NCBI RefSeq assembly: GCF_964355755.1
Contig: NC_092677.1
Coordinates: forward strand, 13,724,601 to 13,788,600
Reading direction: 5' to 3'
DNA length: 64,000 nucleotides
From: Antedon mediterranea
Taxonomy: Eukaryota > Echinodermata > Crinoidea > Comatulida > Antedonidae
Shown here piece after piece: positions 34,601 through 49,600 of this stretch (within the stretch, counting starts at the first letter, position 1; each line of letters starts with the position of its first letter). Position numbers and translations under genes: made by a program. A model generated the notes under the pieces. The model was not told the origin of the DNA. It saw only the letters and a program-made list of their open reading frames with translations, and made no database searches.

Positions 34601-37600
34601 TTTCATCAAGTAGTGAGGTACCTGTAAGTCATTAAATGAAATCTATTTTCATTTTATTGAATTGTGATCGATTACCATATTTACTCAAATAAACGCCCCA
34701 GGGTGTTTATTGTTCAGGAGGTTTTTTTAGAGGGGTGTTTATCCGAGGGAGGCGTTAATTTTTTTGGGATGTAATATTGTAACATGTATTATCACAAAAT
34801 TCTCCCTAAATATGAAAGAAAATACAACAAACCCAATATCAAAAAGTGTGTAATATTGTAAATATTGCATGTAATGTATGTGGCGGGGCGTTTATTCCAA
34901 ACACTGCCCTAGGGAGGTGTTCGGGATGAGGAGTTTATTAAAATAAATATGGTAATTGATTTATTGTTCTTTTTTGTTGATCCAGTACTTTAACCAATGT
35001 ATCTTTTGAAATTGTGTTTTCCCTTTTTTTAAATGTTAATGGACACACCTTCACAAGTTGAAGTGTGCCACTGATACAAAGGTGAAGTGGAAATAACATT
35101 ATTTTTTGTTGATACAATAAAAAATAAAAAAACAAGTTAAAAAATACAGTATTCTTTTTGTAAATTTACCAACTTTGCAAATTCTGGTGATTGATATAAA
35201 AAGAACATCACACTTTCAAATTAATTACTTGGAAATTATTTCTCGATTTTGTTAATTGATATTTAAAGTATATTTATAATTATTTGCACTTGAAAAAATC
35301 CAAAACCCCAAACCTTGATCCTCTACGTTTTTTTCTCATTCAATTGATTAAGTTTTGCCTATAAACAATAATTTTCTTTTTTAGCAGGACTTATTGAAAC
35401 CTCATGAGAAGCGTGCGTTGAACTTTCTCATTAATGAATATCTGTTGAAGAATGAGTACAAGCTAACATCAATTACGTTCTCAGATGAGAATGAGGATCA
35501 GGTTAGAACACTTTTTTGAATTTTAATTTATAAACATTTTAAAAGTATAAGGACACAGCAATTTACGGCGAGCCCTAATATTACATTGTCAAAATATGGT
35601 TGTCAGTAAAGTTGTCGTAATACATTCAACTATGAATATCAGTTACTTACAGTACATCAGATATAATTGTTACAAAATTTAAACATCATCATACTCTATT
35701 TCTAAAAAAACATTTCAATCTTCAATTCAATCAACTAAAACAAAAGAATTAGATCCATTTTGTAGTTTATAATCACCAGATAGACTTTCTTCCTTAATGC
35801 TCTATGAATGGATAACTAGTTTGGGGCAGGAAAGCTATTACTGAACCCTGTACCGTTTTGTGATAATTGAAAAATGGTATGATATTGTATTTGGGGCTTT
35901 TGAGCAGTAATGTAAATAAAATGGTTATAAAAGAAATAAAAAATGAATGAATAAATAAAACATTCAGCTTTTTTTATCGATCATAGAACTGTTATTACCA
36001 CTCATATACATGGAGTTTATTCTTACTTTGTACAGAAAGGAACATATTAAAAGCCTGTGTGCTCAACTAATATTTCTTAGTAAAAAGAAAAAACTTGAAT
36101 ATGTGATCCTTGTAAAGTCACTAAATAATCCCAGTGAATTATAAGAACTCTTTAAAAAGATTAGGGCTATTCCAGATGTTAGGCTGGAATCCTACTTGGA
36201 GAATAAATTATTTACATGAAAGCCCCAGTGGTCTAATGGTTAGGACATCTGCATATAAAGCAGAAGGTTGCGAGTTTGAAGAATCTTGGTTAGGGGATCT
36301 TGGCACAGTTTTGATGGTTTCTTGGTCCTGACGATGACTGATGACACGTCGATTGGTAGGTTGTTAATCGAAGCAAAATGAAAGCTACAATATGGGTAGT
36401 CTAATCAACATTGTACATTTTAGACAATACTGTATTGTAATTTTAGTAAAGTCATTTTATTTGATTATGCATAGTATCATCATATACAAATAGTTATTGT
36501 TTTTATTTACATTGTTTTGTGAATATTTACATTTGTGAAGATGCATTTCTATGCAACAAAACCGCATGATACTGATAGAGAATTTTATATTATTAGATTA
36601 CAATAAATACTATACTGTAGTTTGATGTTAAAAAAAGCAATTTACTAGAAAATAAAAATTGTGGATGAAGAAATGCTCATACTGACTGTATTACTTCAAA
36701 CAAATGGCATTGGCAACTTTACAAACATGATACTGTTGTTGACAATACTGTTAGACCCATGCCTTTTTTCATAATCTGTAACATTGTTTCTGATTGGCTG
36801 AATCATAATATACCTTCTGGTATTATGCTCCCTCCGTCTGTAAACTATCAAACTACAGTAGTTTGACAAAAACAGTGTGATGTGCCCAAATATGGTAGTG
36901 ATATGTCCAAATATGATAGTGATGTACGCAAATAATGATAATTACTGTAATGTTCAAATATTGTAGTGATATGACATCATCATGTCCATATATGGGCACA
37001 TCACGTTTTTTTGTCACATAAAGTTTGATAGTGTACAGTAGATACAGAGCTTTAGTAAAAACTTTATGAGAAATTAAAATGTTGTTTTGTAGGATTTTGA
37101 TGACTGGGATGATGTTGGATTGAATATATCTCGTCCTCCTGATGTTCTACATCTATATCGTGACTATGGCAACCATGTTATCCCTGCCAAAGAGACCAGA
37201 GACATTGGATGTGGAGAGGATGTGGTGATGGAGGAGCAAGCGGAAGAAGTTGAGGCGGATCAAGTTCAAGTAGCTGAAGAGGAAAGAAAACAATTTGTAA
37301 GTTATTTTTATTTTTTAATGTTTATCATAAAATGTTGTTTTGTATTATTATCATTTGGGTCCCAGTAATTTCATCTCATCATCAGTTACACCTCTCATCT
37401 TAAGCTGTGCCTACACTATCAAACTAGTTTGACAAAAATCACATCAATCACATTTTTTTGGTCACATAAAGTTTGATAGTGTAGACCGAGTTTTACAGAA
37501 GACAGATAATCTTATGATACTGTACATGCATATATCATGACTATACCATTAGAAAATCTGTATGCATTCTAAATGAGGGAAAAACCTATAAATTAGATGG

Positions 37601-40600
37601 CTTTTCATTGCACAGTAACATAAATTAAATTGCAGGCAGAAAGTGCCTAAAGCATTCATTTCATGATGATTCACCAAGTTCAATTGATACAAACTAATAA
37701 TAATAGTGGCAATTCATCAGAATACAATATAAATGATATTTAAAAAATAAATTAAAATAATTAAGACTGAATAGTAAAACAATTATTCTTTGATTTAATA
37801 TTAAAATTGTATAATGTATATTTATTTTAAAATAAATATTTAGCTGTACCGTAATAATACATTTTTTAAATATTATTTCTAGGATGAACAATTGGTGAAA
37901 TTAACTGAACAAGTAATCACATTAAATGAAGAAAAGGAAACATTAAAAAAGCAGATTGAAATACTTGAAAGGTAATAAGTCAAATTATTATTTCTATTAT
38001 TAGTGTCAAAGCATTTTGTAAAAATATCATTTCAGATTCCACCTCCAGTGTTCTCCAATTGTTCTATTAAATCCACTTCAAATTCATTTCATTTCATAGT
38101 AACATTTATTTCCTTCATAATATACAAAATATAAATAATACAAAATTCATAACGAGAAGTAAGGTAGTTAAAACAAAAAATTTTTTGTCCATCTTTAAAA
38201 TGAATAAACAATATTATGAAGGAGGCACAATTCCTGGAAAGCAAAAGCTTGTGTTGAAAGTGCCTGAACAAAAACAAAAAGTAATTAAAATCAGTTTAAG
38301 ACTATGTATAAAAAGCAATTTAGTACCAAATCTTAGGTGTGTTTTAGGTGTATATTGTAGGATAAATACAAAACAAAGTGTCAAATATTTGTACTTTACC
38401 AATCCTATTAACAAGTAGTCTCTGATTATTCTTGTTCAATGTTTTTAATGTGTAGGCTTCTCACTATTAATTAAGTGTCATGTTTATTTTACAGTTAAAA
38501 AACAATTTATTCCTGTACATCTTTCTGGTAAAACCGGCTTTCATGATATCACTCTATATATAATAAATAATATTATATAAATTATATAATAAATCCTTAT
38601 TCATTCATTTATATTATTTTTTTTAGAGATATTCAAGAATTAAATGCACCAAAAATGTCAACACCTATGATCAGTCCTATAGTGTCACCAAAGAAAAACG
38701 AATCTACCTCAGCAGACATGAGAGGGCAGGATACCGACACGAGTCCCGAGGCAGATTCAGTGGTCGTCCAAGTAGGTTCACCGCAACCTTCGCAAAATGT
38801 CGCAAATACATCAGCTAATTTGTCTTCGTCTGATAAACCTTTAGAAAGACGGGATATCAGTGAAAGGAATGTGACGGGTGGGGCAGACCTTGAGGGAAGT
38901 CTTGTTAGAGAAGAACCCGAGGGTAGAGCTGAGGAAAAGTTAAATAGGTTTGTATCATGCGGATTACCACCATTGTCTATGTTATTTATTTTAACCATAT
39001 CTAACAGCTATATTACCAGATGCCTTGAGGAATTGTACTGTGAACTGTGTAGGGATTTGAACCCCGGACCCTAGGATTGGTAGAGTACAGGATTAATTTG
39101 TAGTACATTATTACCAGCCCAAAACAATGGCAGCCTACTAGAGAATAAACTCCAACTCCCTGCCCTGCTGTTGGCATCACTTAAGCTTGGTTCCCACAAG
39201 GACGTAAGCAATTTGACCAATCATAATAAATGGATCATCCAAACTGTTGCTTGTAATTGGTCAACTCACAAGTCTGAAGTTGAAACCCAAGCTTTACCTA
39301 TCATTTATTTCACTTCCTTTCAGTTTTTAAACTCTTGGCAACTTACACAGACTTAAAATGTTTGTTTTTATCAAAGGTTGTTAAAACGATTATAATAATG
39401 AATATTTGCTATACAGAAACATTTCTGATGCCTTCCGAGAAGCAATGACCAATCTGACATATGCTGACAGTATATTAGAAGGAAGACTAGCTGAGGAGGT
39501 TTCTAAAATTGCCAGAAATGATGAAGGCGTTGTTCTTATGTTAGCTCGATGCCTTCCACATATTGTACCCAATGTTCTACTTGCCAAAAGAGAGGTAATG
39601 TATAAATTCCATACATAATTATTTTATTTAATTTAAAATATTTAATAGCCAAACGGAATAAAATATACAAAAATATCAATAAATTAGATAAATAAACAAA
39701 TAATTATAGATAGCCAAGCATGTAAGATGTTTGTGTGTAGGTTATGACCTAGTTCTATATTCATACAAACTCATAAAAACTCCAAATAATACTGAATATA
39801 TATCACATTTTATGTCATTTGGGCATTAACATGTTAGACGTCTCTGTCTGCAATATCAAACTAGTGTGATGTGCTCAAAGTATTAGTAGTGATATTTTGT
39901 CATTATTTTTCACCAAATCATTAATTATTATAAAAATACATTAAACAAATATTTGTTTACGTTTAACTACTAAAATCTTCACAAAAATAATGGTTAGTAG
40001 CGGTTGGAAGAAAACAAGTTTTCTTTATTGCCAGTAGGTTATTTTTTTATATGGTCGGGATGGAAGAGAAATGTAAGACCTTCCACCTGTGTTTTAGCTG
40101 CCTACCTTTTCCTCTATCATGTTTTGTTTCGCTATTATGCTAATTATGTTTCTGTAATACCAGTATACTAACAATATTAATTTACAAAATTCTTTGAACC
40201 TTTGTCTGTGGTTTGTCTGGAATGAAATGAATAATTCAACATAGATTTGATAATATATTTATATAATAATAATAATATAATAATATATTTATATTTTGTT
40301 TATTATAATAGGAGTTAATTCCAGTGATACTGTATACAGTCAGTCTGCATCCAGACACTAGAGAACGGGATAAATTACTAAACATTTTATTTAATCTTAT
40401 CAAGAAACCAGATGAGGAACAAAGGTAATGAATGTATTTGTGAGATCAACAAAAGGGAAACAAAATATCAATAATAATTAACTGCTAATTCTGTACACTT
40501 TCTTTGTTTTAAAGCATTTATATTAACAAAAGAAAAACAAATTTATTTTTTACCTGCCATATGAGAATATCAAGAGATGATGACATTTTATGCAATAAAT

Positions 40601-43600
40601 ATTTAATGTTTGACAAGATATACATGACTTTGAATTATTTATACAAAACCTTTAGCAACTGTTCTATGTGAAGTTTTATGTTTATTTACTCCATATTCAT
40701 TTCAACTTTTCTTTGATGAAAACGCTCTCACAACATGAAAACTAATGACCATAATTAAGGAATAAAATCAATCTTATTATACTATATATTATGTATTGTC
40801 CCCAAAACATTAAAAAAAAATAATGATGAATAAAATCAAACTTTAGTATTTAAGTAGTTTAAATAAGGATATTTACTTTCACCAAGAAACAAAACAAAAA
40901 TAAGAATTCAGATTATTCAGAAAATGACAGGATATTATAAATAATGATTGTCTTTATCAGGTACATATTTATTTTTTCTGATTCAATTTTTGGTTTATTA
41001 TGTGTCGTCAACAAAAAAAAAGGGGGAAATATCTTTAAGATAGGTTACCTGCAAATTGCCTCTTTTGGCATTGTCATATTATAGATATCATATAGAAACA
41101 GGTATATAGCATATACTTACATGTAAACTGTTTCCAGATGTATGTAAAATGAACTTCTCTTAATTCTGTTACATAAATTATTCTACACTAAATATTAAAT
41201 TGCAAGAATACTCCAAGGAATATATATTTCTGTAGTTAACATCTTCCTGGTATACACTGAACTCAAATTAATCAATTATATACTAATGAACTGCACGTAA
41301 ATCTGATTATCTGAGATTGATTAGTTTTAAAGTGAGGCCACATTAGATTTGTGATCTATCAGTATGTGTATTGTATGCGTTCATATTTATATAAGTTTAG
41401 TACAGTTGGTTTGAATAATCATACAATATTAAAGATGATGATTTTTTTTGATTTTTTATTATTTCATAGTCATCCAACAGTCAATTACAGGATGGATAGA
41501 TTATTTTATAATATATTGTGCTTATAAACTAAATCTCATTTGATGCTTAGGGAGTGGAGTTTAAATAGTTGTGACTTACAACCCTGGCACTAGGTCAGGA
41601 TTGTATTTTTTTTGTAAGACTCTTTGTTTATATGTTAGAAATTTCTAAAAATCTTATTTCATTTCATTCATTTACCTGTCCACACGATTAAACTTTAAAT
41701 TACAAAAAAATGTGATATGCCCATATATGATGATGTCATATCACTACTATATTTAGCCATCACTACCAAATTTAGGCACATCACGCTTTTTTGTTATGAA
41801 TTCCTTAATAATGAATGTGTAAATCTCTTTCTACACTATCAAACTATGATTAATCATGTTTTTTTTTATGTAGACAAATGATTCTTCGAGGTTGTGTAGC
41901 ATTTGCCCAGCATGTTGGGCCTGCTAGACTAGAGGAGGAATTATTACCGCAATGCTGGGAAGAGATTAGTCATAAATACCAAGAACGTAGATTATTAGTA
42001 GCTGAATCCTGTGGTGTGCTAACTCCACATCTGACTGTAAGTAATAACACAGTTAAACATTAAATCTGGTTTTTGAAAGAAAGATACAGTCATTCAACTG
42101 AAAAGTAACATCCTTTTCACACTGAATAAATTGTTAGTCAAGTCAAGTCAAGTATCATTTATTATCATTTGTTTTAGGAAAAACATAGAAATTCTGTTTG
42201 CTCTGTTGGCGGAGCACAATATCCAACGGGCACAACACGAACTCAAAAACAAAAACATTACAAAAAAAAGTGTCTACATCATATTTAAGGCTCTAATAGA
42301 TCCTGGAAAGAAACTATTTGTAAATCGTGCCTTATTGGCCTTAATAGAACGAAATCGCCGACCGCTGCGCATCAACTGGAACATACTAGAGGCCGGATGA
42401 AATCTTTGATAGCCACTGCCTGCTATTTTGATCTCCCAATTTATTACAAGTTTAAAGAATGGAATAATTTACCAATTAACATTAAGGAATCAAAAACTGA
42501 ACTGTTTGTTGTTTTAAAAGTAATGTTAAAAAATATCTACAGGAACGTACACTAGTAGGAGAGACTAGTAGGAGAGCACTTACCTGATGTTGAATCCTTG
42601 TATAAAGAAAATGTGTTAAAAAAAGTAAAAAGTATCATTGATGATGAAACACATCCTCTTCACAAACAATTTGCTCTCATGAATTCTGGCATAAGACTAC
42701 GTGCACTTAATACCAAAACAAAACGGTTTAGGTGCTCGTTTGTACCTAATGCTATACACTTATATAACTCCAGAGTACAAAGGTAAAATGTAACCGATAA
42801 TTTTTATCTTATCTTATATTTATTTTTAGCCTCTTAACTTTTTGTGTGTGTTTTTGTAAATTGTATTTTATATTTTTGTATTTTGCCAGTTTTCAAATCA
42901 CATTTCTGTTTTTTAAATGGACAATAAAGTATATATGACTATGACTAGCACTAGAAACTATTTAATAAGCGCTTCTTCTATTTTTTATAGTCCTATTGTT
43001 GTTTTTTTTGTAATTTTTATATGTTTCATTGTATGTCTTTTTGCTGTTCTTTCAAAGGACCTCATTGGAAACAAGTCCGTAGAGGAGTTATCCTTGGCAT
43101 CCTTTCTTGTTTTATTCATGGTTTTTTATATTTTCTATTTTTAATTGTATGTCTGTGATTTTTTATGTACTGATGCCGAAATAAATCAAATCAAATCAAA
43201 TCAAACATACGTGTTCACAAATGTGGGGGAATACTCTGTGACTTGCAGCCTACTGGGCTGAATTGTGCACAGGTGTGGACGACAACTAGAACAATTTAGA
43301 GTTCTTTTCTAGCATACAAATGATACAGCACTATACATCTCATCATTTCAAAATGTCGCTGTAAAAACTGGATAAAAAAAATATTTACCTGAAAAAATGT
43401 AATTTAAAGCAAAAAATACTTAAATTGTCTTTCAGTCAATTGTTTTTGGTTAAAATTAACCGTTTTTGGCAGAGTTCTTTTTTTACAGAAGTGATTAACT
43501 TTATTAAAACTGCAAAATGGCATATTTAAAGTCTAATTTTATTAATCTTCATTTTTCATGTTTTTGGCGGACAATACATCTTTGAAAGTTTTGTTGATGC

Positions 43601-46600
43601 ATCAATAATGTTCTTTAAAACTTTTCCATTTCAGAAAGAAATACGTAGTTCTCTATTGCTATCCATGCTTCAAATGATGTTAGATGACAAAGCCAATGAA
43701 GTACGTCAGGCAGTCATCAAGAGCCTAGGAGTTGTTCTCACTTGGGTAGATGACCAAGATAAGTACAACCTAGGCTGGGAGCTTCTATGCAGAGGCCTAC
43801 ACGACAGTTCAGAAGCAGTGGTAGCTACAACTTTGAAGGTGCTCTTGCCGTCTTTTTCCAGCTGGGCCTTAGAGTTAGGCCGTCTAGAAAAACAAATAAT
43901 TGGCCAGTTGCTTAAGAAACTTGAAGACTCTGTAAAGGTATATTATATTATTTTAAATTTTGTTGAGACTGCAGTAAATGCTCTCAAAATTAGACCCCAT
44001 AAAGCCTAAAAATCTTCCAAAATCGTTAAAAATCATGACTTTGTAAAAACCACATTTTGGGGCACCATGATTGGTTCATGTTTTTTCTGTTTATGATTGA
44101 TTAAACTTTAGTTTAACTGATAAATGATAATTGTATTCTTTATTTAAAAAAAATCTAAATCGCTGAAAGAACTGAATCACTGATTTTTACAATAGTTGAA
44201 ACTTTTCAATGTAAGAAATTTTTCTGTGGCAGCTTCAACCCTGTGGAATTCCTTAACAATTCCAATCATATAGCGTGCCACTCTAAGCTCTTTCAAGAAG
44301 AAGTCTTTCCTTTTTAAACAAGATTTTCATTCATTTAACTTATTGCCACTTCTCGTCTATTTTAAGTTATGTACAGCGCATTGAGAGCTTGCTTATATGA
44401 GAATGAACTATTATTATTATTAAACAATGTATCTCATAGTGTGTATACATTTTTTTCCAAATTTAATTCCATTGAATTATGTTTGTAATTGCTCAGGTGT
44501 TATGTTTTACAGAATGTGAAAAGCAATCCATCGTCTGACAATGCAGCAGATGTACATTCTATACAAGTGTATTGTCAAACACTACAAACCTTGACGCCTG
44601 TACTATTTGCAGCTGTTTTGCTATCCGCCCCATTCACACAAGGACTGGATATTGAAGGAGCTCAACCATTAGAAGGTACAGTTAATGACCATTCACACTA
44701 CAGTTTAAGTTGAATAAAATATAAGCCTTTATTTTGTATGTGTATTAATAATATATCTGATTGAAACTTAAAGATGTATTGTCCCCCAAAAACATGAACA
44801 ATATAAGATTAATTAAGTCAGACTTTGAATAGGTTATTTTGTAGTTTTAATAAATTGAATACTTCCATAGAAAGAATAATGTTATCACTTATAAAAAGAC
44901 AAAAGAAATGATTATTTTTAACCAAAAACCATTGTCTTGCAGACAATTTAGGTATTTTTTGCTTTAATTTTGTTTTCATTAAAATGGCATATTCAACAAA
45001 AAATGTTTACAAAATTGTCTTTTTTTAGGGGGAAAATAAATCTTTAAAATTAAAAGCACATATTCATAAGTTCTTATGATATTTAATATTTTATTTCAGT
45101 TACTAGGTTTCCAAAGCCATATTCTGGGCTTTTAGACCTTTCTGTTTTAGTTGGAAGTCGTGAGCTGCTGGCGGCTCACGTTGGAGCATTTGAGAGCCAT
45201 ATAGGACAGAGCAATCACCAGGAATGGGATACTTATAGTTGGGTACTTAAAGAATAGTATGTATTCTTTTTTTCTTATTCATTCTGCTTAATGTTTCTAT
45301 TCTCTACAGTGTTTAGTTAATAATACATGGTTTGACATAAGAGTATGTGAATCATTATCTGTGTTTAATGAGGCGTAAAAAGAGTGATTTGCTAACACTG
45401 ATAATTGTCAGCATATAGTTGTTGAGGGAGTTGTTATTAGAGTCTAAACAACTCCCTGGTAATAGTTATTATATGGAAAGTGAAGGTATGTAGATGTATC
45501 TAGCCTTTCTAATAGATTTCTTAGATCTGAATTTATGCTAAGTAAACATGAGGGATGTTGAATGTTGCTGAACAGCTTATGCAGTAAAGCGCCAGTAAAT
45601 TTATTACACATAAAAATCATGATCCTCTCAGGCATCTGGTTTATTTTAAATAAATACCCTTCTTGAAGGACTGTATGTACATTAATTCAAAATATTCAAA
45701 GCATAAAATGTGATGTATTAAGCCTTTTTTCCAGTCAACGTAACGTTTTACGGTTAGCTGGACCGATAATATTTACACATTTTTACGCGATCGTTCATAG
45801 TTGCTTCGTTCTCTTGAACATTGCTGGGACATGCAAATGTGAAGTGTTGCAAACATCGACTGGAAAACAGGATCTAAAAATATAATATTAATTGTATAAC
45901 TAAGTATTGTTATATATAATATATTTAATTTATTTCTTTCATTGTAGTTTACCAAGGCTACTTGAGGTTAGCTGCAATCTAGACATGCTATATGTTGATA
46001 GTATAAAGGCCCTTTCAAAGGTTCTGAACAGTCTTTCGAAAACCTTTGGCAAAAGTTTTACAGAAACAAGGGTAAGCTTTAATTAATATTGAGTATATCT
46101 ATAAGAACAATTGAATGTTAAACTACTTTTGCTTACTTGTTTGCATTTTACTGTTTTACAGTTAAAGCCAAAATTTCAAGCCATGTTGAATGTACCGGAT
46201 GAGCAATATGGTAAGTCTTTTTATTTCTAATTAAACAGAAAACCATGTTTGTTTATGTATAGGGTGTTGTTTTCTTTGACCTATCTGTATAAAGTTGTCC
46301 ATATCTAAAATAAAAATGAGGATAAGGATGCTCCCACTTGTGTAAATATCCTTGTGTCTGTCCACATGCGTGAACTACTCAGTACAATTATAAACTTACT
46401 GGTCTTAAGCTCTGTCTACACTACCAAATTTTATGTGACAAAAAAATGTGATGCGCCCATATATGGACATGATGATGTCATACTACCATATTTAAGCATA
46501 TCACTACCATATTTAGGCACATCACATTTTTTTTGTCACATGAAGTTTGATAGTGTAAACAGAGCTTTAGGTCTGAACGCGATGTTACCAAACTCGTGTT

Positions 46601-49600
46601 CACCTAGCATCTAGTGAACATTAATTTTCAAAGCTTTTATTTTTGTAAAGGCACTATATAACTGACAATTTTATGTTTTATTATGTCATTGAACAGAATA
46701 TTATTATAAAATATTATATAAATGTATATATATACTTTTATTGGCACAATACTTAAACCTGAATTTTTTTTTGTTATTTAAAGACACATTAATACAATCT
46801 GGGCAGTCAGCATTAACCAAAGCAATAGTTCCTGTGTTTGTCTCTGGTGTTCTATCATGTTACAACACTGAAGATGATCGTAAACAGTTAGCAACATTCC
46901 TACAAGATACAATAGCCACTCTTGCCGTCAATCACGCATCTATGGATAGCATTCAATTAGCATTCGCAGAATTACAGTAAGTCTTCTACATAATCATGTA
47001 CATTAAACATCACACCCAGTGGTGTAAAACAGAAGCCTGAGGCTCCTGGTTTAGGAAACCTAAGTGGCCCTAGGATGTTTTTAATGCCTGTTTTTTCTTC
47101 TGGGCACTGCTCATGGGCACCTATAAGCTCCGGGGCCCCTGGGTTTAGTCAGTGAGCACTCATCTGAGCCGTTACGCCACTGATCACGCCTTCTCCCCTC
47201 CCTACTTACAGGAGTAATTATTGTCTAGATAGTACCTTTGTTCATTATACAGTACATGGCGAGTTGAGTGGCTTTGTGGTTAAAATTGGGGCACTGTAAC
47301 TAAACATATATCCATAAATTAGCGCATTTTCAAGGCCCTCCTTGTTCATAATTCTGGTAAAACAAGTTATCTTGTAAAAAAAATGGAGGTCCAGTGTACG
47401 CATACAGTATTAATCAGGTGCACTTAGAAAAACCCCAGAGTATCTTTTGTGGTGAGTAGAGAGATTATTATTGTATGTTCTTATTTTCAGTCACAACCCT
47501 ACCTATCATGAACTATTGTTAACAGTACTATGGAACGGTGTGGTTGACACCTCGGCGCGTGTACGCATCGTTACAGCCAACATGTTTACGTTACTTTCAA
47601 AGAACATTCATGAAGGATTGGTGTCATCACGAATTGTTCCAGCACTCATTACTCTTGCAGGAGATGAGGAAATGTAAGTTTTAAGACCATTTATAGTATA
47701 CCTGGTATTTTCCTGAAAAATCATAAAATCAAAACTGTAAAGAGGCCGGCCATAACAGAATGTTATAAAGTGCTATAAATAATATAATATAAATAATAAA
47801 GTAATTGTTTGTTGGAACTCTTCATTTCATTCATTGCTTTACCACGTTGAAACACCGAAGTTAAGCAACATTGGGCCTGGTTAGAGCTTGGATGGGAGAC
47901 CATCTGGGAATATCGGGTGCTGTATATGGAGCTGGGGTCCTGTTGGGCATTTGAAATCAGCATTGCTGACTCTTATGGCAGCCCCTGCATCTAGTATCTG
48001 CCTCAGATTTATTGGCCCATGCCTTTCCTCTGGTCAAGGTGGGCACTGGACGAGAGAAGCCCTTGATCAATGTTAGGACCAATCAATGTGCTTTAAACAG
48101 TCCTGGCTTTGTTTGTATCAAACCTGTAATAGTGGTGGTAATTATTGCTGTTAGTTTTGATTGAATAAAAAAAAAAATTATTACAGATATTTTTATTTAT
48201 TAAAAATAAAGAATCATAACATTTACTAAAAAACATACCTTATTAAAAAATATCTTTTTAGTACAATCATACCGATAATACTGTCTATATACTTTCATAT
48301 TATTATTTTACGTTTCTCTGTTAATTTTTTATTATGTTTGTGTTTTTATATAGAATGGTTAGGATTGCCACAGTTCCTGCTTTTGGTGCAATTATAGAGA
48401 GTACAACACAGAAAGAGGTTAGTAATAATAATGTTTGTTATTATACAATATGTTGATATATTAAGTTTTTTGGTACATTACGTGTGTACATTACGTGTAC
48501 AGCCCCATTAGAGAATGTGTTCATTTTTACCCGAAGTTTTGAAAAATTTCGAGTAAATGTCACTTAACCTCCTACTGTGACATGTGTTTATATAAGTCCA
48601 ACTTTGATAGGCAAGTCGTTAAACCTTTTGATCCTAGCCGAATTCTGCTAGTTTTTGCCTGACCATTGACCTGGCATACTGAAGAATGTACCTTGTCCTA
48701 ATCAATCAATTACAAGAGAGCTAATACAATCACAGGGGTATAATAGGATGCAGGTAATTAATCACCTACTTAGTTTATTTATCTGATAAGGATTTTGACC
48801 AAAAAGTTCTAATGGGGATGTACACCTAATGTAGTTCTGAAAAGAAATGTTGAGTTTCTCCCATTATAATAATGATCAAATAATAATAATAATATAATAC
48901 AATAAAACAGAACACTCAAATAAATCAACAAACAAATACCTACAAACCTGTGCACTTTGAATAACCTAGTACATCTTTCGAGACGAGTGGGAGGTTACCC
49001 CGGTGTACTAGTTCACACACAGCCACTGATACAAACTCATCATAGTACTATACACTGTGCACTTTGAATAACCTAGTACATCTTTCAAGACGAGTGGGAG
49101 GTTACCCCGGTGTACTAGTTCACACACAGCCACTGATACAAACTCATCATAGTACTATACACTGTGCACTTTGAATAACCTAGTACATCTTTCGAGACGA
49201 GTGGGAGGTTACCCCGGTGTACTAGTTCACACACAGCTACTGTCACAAACTCATCTTAGTACTATACACTGTGCACTTTGAATAACCTAGTACATTTTCG
49301 AGACGAGTGGGAGGTTACCCCGGTGTACTAGTTCACACACAGCTACTGATAAAAACTCATCATAGTACTATACACTGTGCACTTTGAATAACCTAGTACA
49401 TCTTTCAAGACGAGTGGGAGGTTACCCCGGTGTACTAGTTCACACACAGCCACTGATACAAACTCATCATAGTACTATACACTGTGCACTTTGAATAACC
49501 TAGTACATCTTTCGAGACGAGTGGGAGGTTACCCCGGTGTACTAGTTCACACACAGCCACTGTCACAAACTCATCTTAGTACTATACACTGTGCACTTTG

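Noticed and set aside
36220-36295. Functional tRNA gene
   Set aside because: The T-arm is interrupted and the acceptor stem does not pair. It is a SINE head.
46354-46614. 86-codon frame in RELCH intron 15
   Set aside because: It is mostly a hairpin MITE translated by chance.
47836-47935. Functional 5S rRNA gene
   Set aside because: The 5' part is deleted, several stem positions are mutated, and a SINE body and A tail follow.
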